This document shows positions 24,531-34,463 of a stretch of 64,000 nucleotides of DNA, in pieces. The notes under the pieces were generated by a model that did not search any database, was not told the origin of the DNA, and saw only the letters and a list, made by a program, of their open reading frames with translations. The DNA is from JANNBN01 sp963763885. GTDB lineage: Bacteria; Actinomycetota; Acidimicrobiia; Acidimicrobiales; JANYDT01. Position 1 is the first letter of the stretch. Every line of letters begins with the position of its first letter. Location of the stretch: NCBI GenBank assembly GCA_963763885.1, contig CAVXQD010000007.1, forward strand, positions 1,612,001 to 1,676,000, given 5' to 3'. The position numbers and the translations under genes are program-made.

Positions 24531-25805
24531 ATGGCTGAGACTTTCACCATCATCGACAACCGCACCGGCAAGCAGGTGGAGGTTCCAATCGTGGACGGAG
24601 GAATCTCCTCAAAAGCAATCCGCGAGCTGGACCCTGGCATGTGGGTCTATGACCCGGCCTACATGCAGACAGCGTCTTGTCGTTCTGCCATCACCTTCAT
24701 CGACGGCGATGCAGGCATCCTGCGATATCGCGGCTATCCAATCGAGCAGCTGGCCGAGCACTCCTCGTTTCTTGAGGTTGCATACCTCATCCTCAACGGT
24801 GAGCTCCCCAACAAGGTGCAGTTGGATCAGTGGGTGTACGACGTCACCCACCACACGTTCCTGCACGAGAACGTTCGCAAGCGGTTCATGGAAGGGTTCC
24901 ATCACAACGCGCACCCAATGGGCATGTTCGTGTCAGGTATGGCCGCGCTGTCCACGTATTACCCCGACGCAAAGGACATCGACGACCCCGACACTCGCCA
25001 GAAGCAGATTCTGCGGCTCATCGCGAAGTCACCAACGCTTGCGGCGTACTGCCACCGCTTCTCTGTCGGGCAGCCAACGGTTTATCCAGACAACTCGCTG
25101 GACTACGCGTCCAACTTTCTCAACATGATGTGGCGCATCGGTGACGATTACACCGTCAACCCCAAGCTGGCTCGGGCGCTCGACGTCCTGCTCATCTTGC
25201 ACGCTGACCACGAACAGAACTGCGGCACAACAACCATGCGCGTCATCGGTTCGGCACAGGCCGACCCATATGTGGCAGCTGCAGGTGCGGCTTCCGCTCT
25301 GTATGGCCCTCTGCACGGTGGTGCCAACGAAGCAGTTGTGATGATGCTGCGTGACATCGGCAGCGTCGACAATGTTCCGGCCTTCATCAACGAGGTGAAG
25401 AACGGCAAAGGCGAGACGCGCCTCATGGGCTTTGGGCACCGGGTGTACAAGAACTACGACCCACGGGCCACCATCGTCAAAAAGACGGCCTACGACGTGT
25501 TCGAGGTAACCGGCACCAACCCATTGCTGGACATCGCGTTGAAGCTCGAAGAAGTGGCCCTGAACGACGAGTACTTCGTGAAGCGCAAGTTGTACCCAAA
25601 CGTGGACTTCTATTCCGGCCTCATCTACCAAGCGATGGGCTTCCCCACCGAAATGTTCACCGTGCTGTTCGCCCTCGGCCGTATGCCCGGATGGTTGGCG
25701 CACTGGCAGGAACTTCTCGATGACCCCGAGCAGAAAATCAGCCGGCCACGCCAGTTGTACGTCGGCCCCGGCGAACGTAACTACGTGCCTATCGCTTCAC
25801 GCTGA
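24531..25805 (+). CDS. gltA: Citrate synthase
   Basis: 424-residue type II citrate synthase, first enzyme of the TCA cycle (oxaloacetate plus acetyl-CoA to citrate). Active-site segments are all present: GPLHGGANEAV (first His), GFGHRVYKNYDPRA (second His) and YPNVDFYSG (Asp). The N-terminal small domain typical of hexameric type II enzymes is present (TFTIIDNRTGKQVEVP). There is no ribosome site before ATG 24531. It follows the GNAT gene and precedes ferrochelatase. Confidence 0.97.
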   Translation: MAETFTIIDNRTGKQVEVPIVDGGISSKAIRELDPGMWVYDPAYMQTASCRSAITFIDGDAGILRYRGYPIEQLAEHSSFLEVAYLILNGELPNKVQLDQWVYDVTHHTFLHENVRKRFMEGFHHNAHPMGMFVSGMAALSTYYPDAKDIDDPDTRQKQILRLIAKSPTLAAYCHRFSVGQPTVYPDNSLDYASNFLNMMWRIGDDYTVNPKLARALDVLLILHADHEQNCGTTTMRVIGSAQADPYVAAAGAASALYGPLHGGANEAVVMMLRDIGSVDNVPAFINEVKNGKGETRLMGFGHRVYKNYDPRATIVKKTAYDVFEVTGTNPLLDIALKLEEVALNDEYFVKRKLYPNVDFYSGLIYQAMGFPTEMFTVLFALGRMPGWLAHWQELLDDPEQKISRPRQLYVGPGERNYVPIASR

Positions 25806-25825
25806 AACAAGGCCAAAATGGTTTG

Positions 25826-26902
25826 GTGAGCCTCGACACCGAACCGCCGCCCTACGACGCCATTGTTGTGGTGTCTTTCGGCGGACCTGAAGGACCAGAC
25901 GATGTTGTCCCGTTCATGGAGAACGTCACGCGCGGGCGTGGCATTCCGCGGGAACGCCTCGTCGAGGTTTCAGCGCATTATTCTTTGTTCGATGGCGTCT
26001 CGCCTATCAACGGTCTGAACCGCCAACTCATTGCCTCGTTGCGCGACGAGTTGGCAGCGCATCAGATCGACCTGCCCGTTTATTGGGGCAACCGAAATTG
26101 GCACCCGATGCTTGCCGACACGATTAGAACGATGCGTGATGACGGAATCGTACGCGCACTTGCTTTCGTGACTTCAGCGTTTTCATCGAACAGCAGCTGC
26201 CGTCAGTACCAAGACAACATCGCGAAGGCCCGAGAAGCTGTCGGACCCGACGCACCAGCCATCGACAAGATTCGGGTGTTCTACAACCACCCCGGGTTCA
26301 TTGACCCGATGATCGACGCGGCGGTGGAGGCTGTTCAGTCGTTGTCCAACCAGCTTGGCGGCCTCGACAACATCACGCTTGCGTGCACAGCCCACTCCGT
26401 CCCACTCACCATGGCTGAATCCAGCGATTACGTGAAGCAGCTCACCGAAACCTCTCGGCTTGTCTGCGAAGGCGTAACGCAGCAGCTTGGGCGAGGATTT
26501 CCATGGTCACTCGTGTACCAAAGCCGGTCCGGCGCACCGGGCCAACCGTGGCTGGAACCCGATATCTGCGAGCACCTAACCGCAGCAACCAACGCTGGGA
26601 GCAAAGGGGTGGTGATGATCCCCGTCGGGTTCATAAGCGATCATATGGAAGTTGTATTCGACCTTGACACTCAGGCAGTAGCCCACGCTGCAACGCTGGG
26701 GCTTCCGATCAGGCGTTCCCGCACCGCCGCTACTGATGGTCGGTTCATCGAGATGGTCCGTGAACTCATCGTTGAGCGCCTCGCAAGTGAAAATGGCCAG
26801 GACCCTGTACGACGAGCGGTGGGCAACTATCCGCCAAACCATGACACGTGTCCAATGGATTGCTGTCCAGCGCCCGCGCCTCTCGGGCCACCCCGTCGGT
26901 AA
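25826..26902 (+). CDS. hemH: Ferrochelatase (coproporphyrin ferrochelatase type)
   Basis: 358-residue enzyme that inserts Fe(II) into a porphyrin. The catalytic His is in CTAHSVPLTM and the acidic metal-path residue in GFISDHMEVVFDLD. A cysteine in SSCRQYQ and a C-terminal CPMDCC cluster match the arrangement that carries a 2Fe-2S centre in actinobacterial ferrochelatases. By family knowledge such enzymes work on coproporphyrin III after CgoX. The ORF also has a TTG at 25823; GTG 25826 is preferred. The other heme genes are 23 kb away. Confidence 0.93.
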   Translation: MSLDTEPPPYDAIVVVSFGGPEGPDDVVPFMENVTRGRGIPRERLVEVSAHYSLFDGVSPINGLNRQLIASLRDELAAHQIDLPVYWGNRNWHPMLADTIRTMRDDGIVRALAFVTSAFSSNSSCRQYQDNIAKAREAVGPDAPAIDKIRVFYNHPGFIDPMIDAAVEAVQSLSNQLGGLDNITLACTAHSVPLTMAESSDYVKQLTETSRLVCEGVTQQLGRGFPWSLVYQSRSGAPGQPWLEPDICEHLTAATNAGSKGVVMIPVGFISDHMEVVFDLDTQAVAHAATLGLPIRRSRTAATDGRFIEMVRELIVERLASENGQDPVRRAVGNYPPNHDTCPMDCCPAPAPLGPPRR

Positions 26903-27047
26903 GGGACAACGTCGCTGTCAACCTCGTTTCCTTCTTTGCCGATGGAGAAACTGAGCAGCACGCGACCTGAATTCCGTCATGGTGCAGGAAGACCAGACGG
27001 AACGAAGGTCCGACGATGGTGTACCGGCTTTCGCTGGCGGAGAACCC

Positions 27048-29120
27048 ATGACCCTGAAAACTTCCCGAGTCTTGCTGGCGGTCGCGTCCGTCGCCGTACT
27101 TTCGATCGCTCCGATGACCGGCGCCGCAGGAAAAACCACGACAGGTAGTCCAGGACAGACACAGCGGGTCCGCACTCCGGACGAAAATGGGGTCATCGGT
27201 CGTAAAGTCGGAGAGGTCGTCGCCGAACGCCGGGAAGGTCGAAGGCTTGCGTCGATGGACCCGAAAGCTATCCATCTTGCAGACGACCCAAATGCCTATT
27301 TCGACGAGAACGAGAAGGTGTTCTACGCAGATCACGGCATGGACGTTGCCGCTGCGCCCGGCTCCACGGTGTCGCCTGCGGTGGCTGAAGGCGCGGCCCC
27401 AGCGACTGGTTCGGCGTTCGCGCTCCACAGCAGACCAGGCAGTACACATACGATCTACCTCGATTTTGATGGAGAAACAGTTGCGAACACTGCTTGGAAC
27501 CAAGGTCGGGTAAACCCAAAGACCGTTCCTCCGTACGACGTCGACGGCATTCCTGGGTCCTTCAATACAACAGAAGAGCAGACCGTCAGGAACGTCTGGC
27601 AAGCAGTTGCTGAGGACTGGGCACCATTCGATGTGAACGTCACAACGCAACGCCCCGCATCCAACGATGCCTTCATCAGATCATCTATCGGGGACAACGT
27701 TTTCGGCTCGATCGCAATCATCACGCCTGACCGGTGGACCTGTTCCACCTGTGGTGGGGTCGCCTACGTGGACATTCACGACGGAACCGCTCCGGGAATG
27801 TATTACCAGTATGCGTGGGTTTTCCCCTCCCCAGGTTGGTCGTCGTCCTCCATCGCCAACGTCATCTCCCATGAGGTTGGCCACAACTTTGGGCTCTCGC
27901 ATGATGGGCTGGACACTGCGGCCTACTACGGCGGGACGGGTTCGTGGGGGCCGATCATGGGAAACCCAAACAGGTCGTACGTACAGTGGTCCAAGGGCGA
28001 ATACAGCGGGGCAACCAACGCTGAAGACGACCTGGCCATCATCGGCGGGACCGTTGGTTCGTTCACGGACTCCAGTTCATCCACTTCAGCGGCTGTTCAG
28101 ATTCCCAACGCCGGGTTGACGCAGACTTCGGCCGACGACGTCATCAACTCTGGCACCGACCAGGACTTTCACGCCCTTGACGTAACCAACGGGTACCTCC
28201 GCGCAACGTTCACTCGGTCGCCGTACTCAAACCTCTATGCGCGCATATCGCTTCTCAACAGCACCGGTGGAGAGGTTTCCACTGCGGGATTGTTCACCGG
28301 TTCTTCGACCACACTGCATTCCGGCCCGCTCGCCAACGGCCGGTACTACCTGAAGACCGAGCCAGTTGGCGATACTTCATCGCCCGGCTTCACCACCTAC
28401 GGCAGCCTCGGGTTCTTTTCCTGGACGGTGACGCGCGCAGATGCGCCCGCAATGGTGTCGGCGACGTTGACGCCCCTCGGTGACCGTACCTTCGTGGCGT
28501 CATGGTCGGCCACCTCGGCAGCCACCCTGCCGTACACCTACACCTACTCGCTGTGCACCACAACCTCGTGTGGGGCGGCGGTAGCCACAGCTTCCGCGTC
28601 AGCGGTCCTGACCGCCCCAACACCAACCGGGTCGTATTTTGTGAAGGTCACCGCTTCAAACCAATACGGGCTTGCGTCGCCTGAACTGACCTCAGCATTA
28701 GCGAGCGTTCGAAGCAAGCCGATTGCACCGACCGTCTCGAAGCTTCGCTGGGATGAAACCGCCGACACGCTCGAAGTCGAATGGGGCAACGGTCAAGAAT
28801 TCGCGCCGGTCACCATCACGGGTCACACGATCTCCGCACGAAATCGCACAACCGGTGCGTCGGTTTCCGCTTCTGTCAGCGGCATGTCAGGCGCAACTCC
28901 ATTGGCCATTCCCGGCACCTGGGACGGATCCTGGGTAGACGTGTCCATTGTTTCGTCGACCTCTTCGCCTTCGCCGTGGGACGTGAGCAATCCGTCGTTA
29001 AGCGACATGCTGCTCGGGCGGACTGCCCCACCAAGCGCCACAGGGTCTAATAGCGCACGAAACGGTGCCCAGCCTGCACAGGGTTCCCAGAACACACGCA
29101 CAGGAGCTCCGGCGGCCTAA
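27048..29120 (+). CDS. Secreted zinc metalloprotease with C-terminal beta domains
   Basis: 690-residue exported protein. The signal peptide spans about residues 1-26 (RVLLAVASVAVLSIAP). The zinc site ISHEVGHNFGLSHD is of the HExxHxxGxxH metzincin type, with a plausible Met-turn at WGPIMGNP. A pre-peptidase-C-like beta domain follows (about residues 345-460), then Fn3-like repeats and a Ser/Ala/Gln-rich tail. It probably degrades extracellular protein or matures surface proteins. ATG 27048 is set by a GGAG ribosome site six bases away; the longer frame to 26979 is ignored. Confidence 0.88.
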   Translation: MTLKTSRVLLAVASVAVLSIAPMTGAAGKTTTGSPGQTQRVRTPDENGVIGRKVGEVVAERREGRRLASMDPKAIHLADDPNAYFDENEKVFYADHGMDVAAAPGSTVSPAVAEGAAPATGSAFALHSRPGSTHTIYLDFDGETVANTAWNQGRVNPKTVPPYDVDGIPGSFNTTEEQTVRNVWQAVAEDWAPFDVNVTTQRPASNDAFIRSSIGDNVFGSIAIITPDRWTCSTCGGVAYVDIHDGTAPGMYYQYAWVFPSPGWSSSSIANVISHEVGHNFGLSHDGLDTAAYYGGTGSWGPIMGNPNRSYVQWSKGEYSGATNAEDDLAIIGGTVGSFTDSSSSTSAAVQIPNAGLTQTSADDVINSGTDQDFHALDVTNGYLRATFTRSPYSNLYARISLLNSTGGEVSTAGLFTGSSTTLHSGPLANGRYYLKTEPVGDTSSPGFTTYGSLGFFSWTVTRADAPAMVSATLTPLGDRTFVASWSATSAATLPYTYTYSLCTTTSCGAAVATASASAVLTAPTPTGSYFVKVTASNQYGLASPELTSALASVRSKPIAPTVSKLRWDETADTLEVEWGNGQEFAPVTITGHTISARNRTTGASVSASVSGMSGATPLAIPGTWDGSWVDVSIVSSTSSPSPWDVSNPSLSDMLLGRTAPPSATGSNSARNGAQPAQGSQNTRTGAPAA

Positions 29121-29162
29121 GCGCCACCAATGCACCACATCCGAGGCCTCGAGCCACGAGAC

Positions 29163-30866
29163 TCACACAGTGAACTCTGGCATTCGTTCGCCAACGCCAA
29201 GCAGCGCGCCAATGGCGGCGACGCAACGTTGCACGGCGCGGCCGTCACCGTACGGGTTGTGTGCGAGGGCCATGCGGTCATATGCGCGCGTATCGGTGAG
29301 CAGCATCGTTACCTCCTCGACAATCACCTGTTCGTTGGTTCCCACCAACTTTGCGGTTCCGGCTTGCATAGCTTCGGGGCGCTCCGTGTTGTCTCGCATC
29401 ACCAACACCGGCTTGCCGAGTGAGGGTGCCTCTTCTTGCACGCCGCCAGAGTCAGTGAGGACCAGCGTCGAGCGATTCATCAGCCTGGAAAACGCCCCGT
29501 AAGCAAGCGGCTCGATGATGGTGACATTGGATCGGCCTGCGACGAGCGGAACGATTGCGTCGCGGACAACCGGGTTGCGGTGGATGGGAAACACGAACTC
29601 GACATCAGGATGTGTTTCGGAGAGTCTCGCAATGGCTGCGCCTATGGCACTCATGCCAGCACCCCACGACTCCCGACGATGGGCAGTGATGAGTACGACG
29701 CGCCGGTCACTTGCGTCGATTCGTTCGAGGTCGGCGTCGCCATACGGCTCGCTCCGATCTACCGCCATTCGTAAGGCGTCAATGACAGTGTTGCCTGTCA
29801 CTGAAATCGCGGACGACGCCACGCCGTCGCGCAACAGGTTGTCACGAGCCTGCGGAGTAGCTGCGAGATGCAAAGCGGCCAGCTGGCCCGTGAGGCGACG
29901 GAAAATCTCTTCCGGAAACGGCGAGTACGGGTTGTCGGTTCGAAGCCCTGCTTCGAGATGTACAACAGGAACTTGACTGTAAAAAGCGCTGAGCGCCCCG
30001 ATGAACGTGGAAGTGGTGTCGCCTTGAACCACAACCGCGTGTGGCATTCGTTTTGCCATTACTGGCTCCATTGCCGACAACGCACGCGAACTGAGTTGAG
30101 TAAGCGACTGCCCCGGTTCGAACAACTCCAGGTCTTCGTCTGCCTGGACACCGAAGAACGACAACACCTGATCCAACATCTCACGGTGCTGTCCGGTGAC
30201 GCACACGATTGGCTCGCACCAGTCCTGCTGAGCCAAGGCCACCGCGAGAGGGGCCATCTTGATCGCTTCAGGACGAGTCCCGAACACCAGCATCACGCGT
30301 TGCTTCATGCCAATGCCTTTGTTGGCCAGGAGTTCCAACTCAGCGACTGTGTCTGCAGCCTCTGCAATCGCTTCAGGGGACCTCAGAAGCCGCTGCAGCA
30401 ACAACTCCCCCGAGCGCCATTCCTGCAGCACGTCGGTTAATGCCAACGACAGGCTACGAATGGTTGGGGAGTCCGTGATTGGCACGGTGAGAGCGAGGTG
30501 AGCCTCGTATGCGCCCACCAGTCTGGGCATTAATACTCGGTACGCGCCGGCCATCCGTTCTATCGCTGTCACTTTCGATTGCATTGCATCCAACAGTCGG
30601 CCAGCAGCGTCGTTGGGTGAACAGGTGAATTTGTCAGCAGCAAATTCTCGGAGTCGAGGGAGCCGGCCCTCAAACAGCTCGGCATGCCATGCGTGCTGAT
30701 AGCAGTGCTGGCCAAAAATCAGCTGAACCTCGGCTGGCTGGCTGGTGGCCACCCAACCTCCAAGCACCTCAAACAGCCGGCGATTTATCCACACGTAAGA
30801 CCCAATTCGGCGGGCGGCGACCTCTAGCGGAAGGGCGCCTTGCGGCTGGTGTGGAAGGTCAGTCAC
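29163..30866 (-). CDS. wecB: UDP-GlcNAc 2-epimerase fused to an N-terminal ferritin-like helical domain
   Basis: 567-residue fusion. Residues 187-567 are a complete non-hydrolysing UDP-GlcNAc 2-epimerase (MLVFGTRPEAIKMAPL, VQGDTTSTF, HLEAGLRT, ITAHRRESWG, TDSGGVQEEAP), which makes UDP-ManNAc for surface glycans. Residues 1-186 are helical, with WINRRLFEVLGGW and HCYQHAWHAELFEGRLP, resembling a ferritin-like domain seen alone in actinobacteria; a redox role is not shown. The junction is only a few residues before an internal ATG at 30308, where WecB normally starts. It may be a true fusion, or two genes joined by loss of a stop codon. It converges with the metalloprotease gene. Confidence 0.8.
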   Translation of the reverse strand: MTDLPHQPQGALPLEVAARRIGSYVWINRRLFEVLGGWVATSQPAEVQLIFGQHCYQHAWHAELFEGRLPRLREFAADKFTCSPNDAAGRLLDAMQSKVTAIERMAGAYRVLMPRLVGAYEAHLALTVPITDSPTIRSLSLALTDVLQEWRSGELLLQRLLRSPEAIAEAADTVAELELLANKGIGMKQRVMLVFGTRPEAIKMAPLAVALAQQDWCEPIVCVTGQHREMLDQVLSFFGVQADEDLELFEPGQSLTQLSSRALSAMEPVMAKRMPHAVVVQGDTTSTFIGALSAFYSQVPVVHLEAGLRTDNPYSPFPEEIFRRLTGQLAALHLAATPQARDNLLRDGVASSAISVTGNTVIDALRMAVDRSEPYGDADLERIDASDRRVVLITAHRRESWGAGMSAIGAAIARLSETHPDVEFVFPIHRNPVVRDAIVPLVAGRSNVTIIEPLAYGAFSRLMNRSTLVLTDSGGVQEEAPSLGKPVLVMRDNTERPEAMQAGTAKLVGTNEQVIVEEVTMLLTDTRAYDRMALAHNPYGDGRAVQRCVAAIGALLGVGERMPEFTV

Positions 30867-31068
30867 AGCGGTTCACCAGAGAATCCACGTAAAAACCACG
30901 GAAAGTGGTTGAATATTGGTACGAAGTGTCCAAAAACCTAGTTCCCGAACAGGGGTTCATCCCAGTATCCTTGCAGGGCTCATCAGTTCTGAGGTAGAGG
31001 ACCGCTCCGTGCGCGACGAACCCAGTGAGTGAATATCAGCTGATACAGCTTCCCCAAAGGAACCCAGA
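30867..31068. promoter_or_regulatory. Divergent control region between wecB and the sigma-factor gene
   Basis: About 200 bp holding a hairpin AACCAC-GGAAA-GTGGTT (30894-30910) near the wecB start and a perfect 12-bp palindrome TATCAGCTGATA (31034-31045), 23 bp before the sigma-factor gene. AAAGGAA lies about seven bases before GTG 31069. The palindrome could be an operator for the sigma gene. Confidence 0.45.
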
Positions 31069-32007
31069 GTGGCCAAGGAACGAGTTGAGCGAGATGAAGA
31101 GGACCTAGTCCGGCTTTATCTCACTGACATTGGACAGTACCCCCTACTGACCAAAGACGACGAGGTACGGCTTGCCCAGGCCATCGAGGAGGGCAAGAAG
31201 GCGGGCGACCAGCTTGAGAAGGCGGGTAAAGACATCACCGCCGCGCGCAAGCGAGAACTCCGCAAGCTCTCCAAGGCAGGGGAAGACGCCGAGCGCACGT
31301 TCGTCCAGTCCAACCTTCGCCTCGTCGTGTCAATTGCAAAGAAGTATCAGGCGTCAGGCCTGCCATTGCTCGACCTCATCCAGGAAGGCAACCTCGGGCT
31401 CATGCACGCCGTCGAAAAGTTCGACTGGCGGAAGGGCTTCAAGTTCTCCACATACGCAACTTGGTGGATCCGTCAGGCCATTACGCGTGGCATTGCCAAC
31501 ACGGGCCGCACCATTCGACTCCCAGTTCATGCTGGCGACACGTTGGCGCGTCTGCAAAAGGCTCGCGCCCGCCTCGAGCTGAAATTTGGTCGGCCAGCCA
31601 CTCTGTCGGAACTCTCGATCGAAGTCGAGATGCCAGAGGAGAAGGTCACCGAAGCGCTTCGTTTCGCTGCCGAGCCGTTGTCTCTGTCCGAGCCATTGCG
31701 CGAAGACGGAGATGCCGAACTGGGCGACGTGGTGGAAGACCGCTCAGCCGAATCGCCACTTGAGGTCGCAGCCACTTCGCTGCTGCCGCAGGAAATAGCG
31801 AAGCTGTTGGGCCCACTCGACGAGCGCGAGCGAGAGATCCTTCGCCTTCGCTTCGGCCTCGACCGCGGTGAACCTCGTACCCTCGAAGAGGTTGGAGAGC
31901 ACTTCAACCTCACCCGGGAACGCATTCGCCAGATTGAAGCTCGCGCCATGTCCAAGCTTCGGCACCCGTCGTCAGACACCGGCGCTCGGGATCTCCTCGC
32001 CGTCTGA
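31069..32007 (+). CDS. Primary-type RNA polymerase sigma factor (sigma-70 family)
   Basis: 312 residues, lacking the long acidic N-terminal region 1.1, so either a short housekeeping factor or a group 2 factor. Region 1.2 is DLVRLYLTDIGQYPLLT, regions 2.3-2.4 are FSTYATWWIRQAITRGI, and region 4.2 is LEEVGEHFNLTRERIRQIEA followed by RAMSKLRHP. These are characteristic of RpoD/HrdB-like factors that read standard -10/-35 promoters. Start is GTG 31069 with a good ribosome site. A strong terminator follows. Confidence 0.92.
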   Translation: MAKERVERDEEDLVRLYLTDIGQYPLLTKDDEVRLAQAIEEGKKAGDQLEKAGKDITAARKRELRKLSKAGEDAERTFVQSNLRLVVSIAKKYQASGLPLLDLIQEGNLGLMHAVEKFDWRKGFKFSTYATWWIRQAITRGIANTGRTIRLPVHAGDTLARLQKARARLELKFGRPATLSELSIEVEMPEEKVTEALRFAAEPLSLSEPLREDGDAELGDVVEDRSAESPLEVAATSLLPQEIAKLLGPLDEREREILRLRFGLDRGEPRTLEEVGEHFNLTRERIRQIEARAMSKLRHPSSDTGARDLLAV

Positions 32008-32029
32008 CGCTCGTTGCAACCAGTTTTCT

Positions 32030-32062
32030 GAAACGACCCCGCTGTCACGGCGGGGTCGTTTC
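32030..32062 (+). terminator. Rho-independent-type terminator of the sigma-factor gene
   Basis: GAAACGACCCCGC (32030-32042) and its complement (32050-32062) form a 13-bp stem with a 7-nt loop, ending in GTCGTTTC, about 23 bp after the sigma stop codon. Confidence 0.8.
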
Positions 32063-32122
32063 GCGTCTGCGCACCATTTGGGTCCCGCCCCACCGAGGAC
32101 GGCATGGCGCGTGACATACGCC

Positions 32123-32128
32123 TAACGT
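32123..32128 (+). promoter_or_regulatory. Putative -10 box of the leaderless DUF937 gene
   Basis: TAACGT with a 7-nt gap before ATG 32136; no ribosome site. Confidence 0.35.
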
Positions 32129-32135
32129 CGGATAC

Positions 32136-32912
<777 letters not shown>

Positions 32913-32969
32913 ACAGCGATATGAACCGTGGAATGAACAAACGAAGCGGTATTTAGCCTGCAAGCCCTG

Positions 32970-32975
32970 TAGAAT
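32970..32975 (+). promoter_or_regulatory. Putative -10 box of leaderless fic
   Basis: TAGAAT is followed by 6 nt and ATG 32982. It is the closest match to the -10 consensus among the leaderless candidates here. Confidence 0.5.
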
Positions 32976-32981
32976 CAACCT

Positions 32982-34160
32982 ATGAGCAGTGCGCGTAACT
33001 CTCACCCTTGGATCGATTTCAACCTGCGCATCAATCTCAAACCTGATGACTGGATGAACCTAGGAGAAGCTCGGTCCAAATGCGCTCATCTAGCGGGCGT
33101 GCCGATGCAACCCGGTATAGCGGCTGATCTGAGCCAAGTCTTTCTTGTCAAAGGTGCAGTTGCAACGACAGCAATCGAAGGCAACACACTTACCGAACAA
33201 GAAGTCCAGAGCTTCCTGAGCGGAGCCAAAACTGTGGAGCGATCTCGCGAGTACCAGTTAGTTGAAGTCGAGAATGTTCTGAATGCAATCAAACGGCTCG
33301 ACGCAGCCCTCCGAGATCAGAAGCCCATTCCACTCACCGTGACTCGGCTGTTGGAGGTGAACCGTGAGGTTTTGGAGGGAACTGAACATGAAACAAGTGC
33401 GGTTCCGGGAAAGTTCCGAAAGCATTCTGTAACGGTTGGTTCCGTTTACCGGGGTCCCGATTGGGAAGAAATCCCGTCTCTGTGCGAAAAGCTCTGCACC
33501 TGGCTCGCCGGGCCATTCGATTACCAGGCTGGCCGTTTTTCGGCCCACCGAGACGACGAACGTCTTGCCATTGCACTCGTGAAGGCGGTAATTGCTCACG
33601 TCTACATTGCGTGGATCCACCCTTTCGGAGATGGAAACGGGCGAACCGCTCGGCTCATCGAGGTTCAAGTCCTTTCACAGGCTGGGGTGCCCTTGTTGGC
33701 AACGAACCTGTTATCGGACCACTACAACCAGACTCGTGACCGGTACTACCGCGAGTTGAAGGCGGCCAGTGACACCGGCGGCAATCTGACGGAATTCGTT
33801 TCTTACGCGATCGAGGGCTTCGTAGACGGCCTCCGAAAGCAAATAGATATCGTTCGTCTCCATCAGCTGAGAATTGCCTGGAAGAACTTCGTCTTCGAAA
33901 CGCTTCAGGGCAAATCGGCAGCTGAGGAACGCCGACGACTGCTTCTTCTCGATCTGGTCGACAAGGGTGTAGTTCGCCGCTCGGAGATCACACATATCTC
34001 TCCGCGGGTCGCTGAATCCTACGGAGGTGCGGGGGAACGCACCCTTCCACGTGATCTCAACGCACTCATGAAGCAGGGTCTGATCATCAAGACGCCCGGC
34101 GGACTGAGCGCTGCTTTGGGTCAAGTTGCTGCGTTCATGCCAACCTTCGTCGCTCGCTAA
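32982..34160 (+). CDS. Fic-domain protein (class II, likely AMP-transferase)
   Basis: 392 residues. The Fic motif HPFGDGNGRTARL is intact (His213 to Arg221), so it should transfer AMP or a related group from a nucleotide to a target hydroxyl. The N-terminal inhibitory helix motif TTAIEGN (Thr62, Glu66, Gly67) places it in class II, self-inhibited by its own N-terminus. The N-terminal cap and a C-terminal winged-helix region (from about residue 315) match the usual DUF4172-like Fic architecture. Target unknown; a role in toxin-like or stress control is possible. It has lower GC than its neighbours and ends 20 bp from the 3' end of tRNA-Sec. Confidence 0.9.
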   Translation: MSSARNSHPWIDFNLRINLKPDDWMNLGEARSKCAHLAGVPMQPGIAADLSQVFLVKGAVATTAIEGNTLTEQEVQSFLSGAKTVERSREYQLVEVENVLNAIKRLDAALRDQKPIPLTVTRLLEVNREVLEGTEHETSAVPGKFRKHSVTVGSVYRGPDWEEIPSLCEKLCTWLAGPFDYQAGRFSAHRDDERLAIALVKAVIAHVYIAWIHPFGDGNGRTARLIEVQVLSQAGVPLLATNLLSDHYNQTRDRYYRELKAASDTGGNLTEFVSYAIEGFVDGLRKQIDIVRLHQLRIAWKNFVFETLQGKSAAEERRRLLLLDLVDKGVVRRSEITHISPRVAESYGGAGERTLPRDLNALMKQGLIIKTPGGLSAALGQVAAFMPTFVAR

Positions 34161-34180
34161 ACAGAAAGAAGCTGAATTGG

Positions 34181-34273
34181 CGGAGGTGGACGGGAATCGA
34201 ACCCGCCAGACGAGGATCGCTCGTCTCAGCCGCTTTGAAGGCGGTGGAGCCCACCAGGTACCCGGACACCTCC
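34181..34273 (-). tRNA. selC: tRNA-Sec (selenocysteine, anticodon TCA)
   Basis: 93-nt tRNA on the minus strand with 5' GGAGGTG pairing with CACCTCC. The anticodon loop CTTCAAA is flanked by CCGC and GCGG, and the extra arm is long (CGAGCGATCCTCG). The discriminator base is G, as in known selenocysteine tRNAs, and CCA is encoded (34178-34180). It reads UGA and implies a selenoprotein system, but selA, selB and selD are not in this window. The 3' end faces the Fic gene. Confidence 0.93.
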
Positions 34274-34463
34274 ACCCGCGACCTTAAACCACGCGAAGGC
34301 CGCCGTTCATCAGGGCGCTGGTCGTCAACGCTAACTTTTCCTACGTCTCAGTGCACATCCATCTATCTGATACGTTTTGAACTTCTTCCCTCCTTCGGCG
34401 TCCCAACGCCCGCATCGATTCGTTCGCCGTCATCAATTCGGCGCAAATGCGAGGAGGACCTCC
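34274..34463. other. Intergenic region before the Tad operon
   Basis: 190 bp, divergent between tRNA-Sec and the Tad operon. GAGGAGGACC lies directly before ATG 34464 and is the strongest ribosome site in the window. No clear promoter boxes could be picked. Confidence 0.4.
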
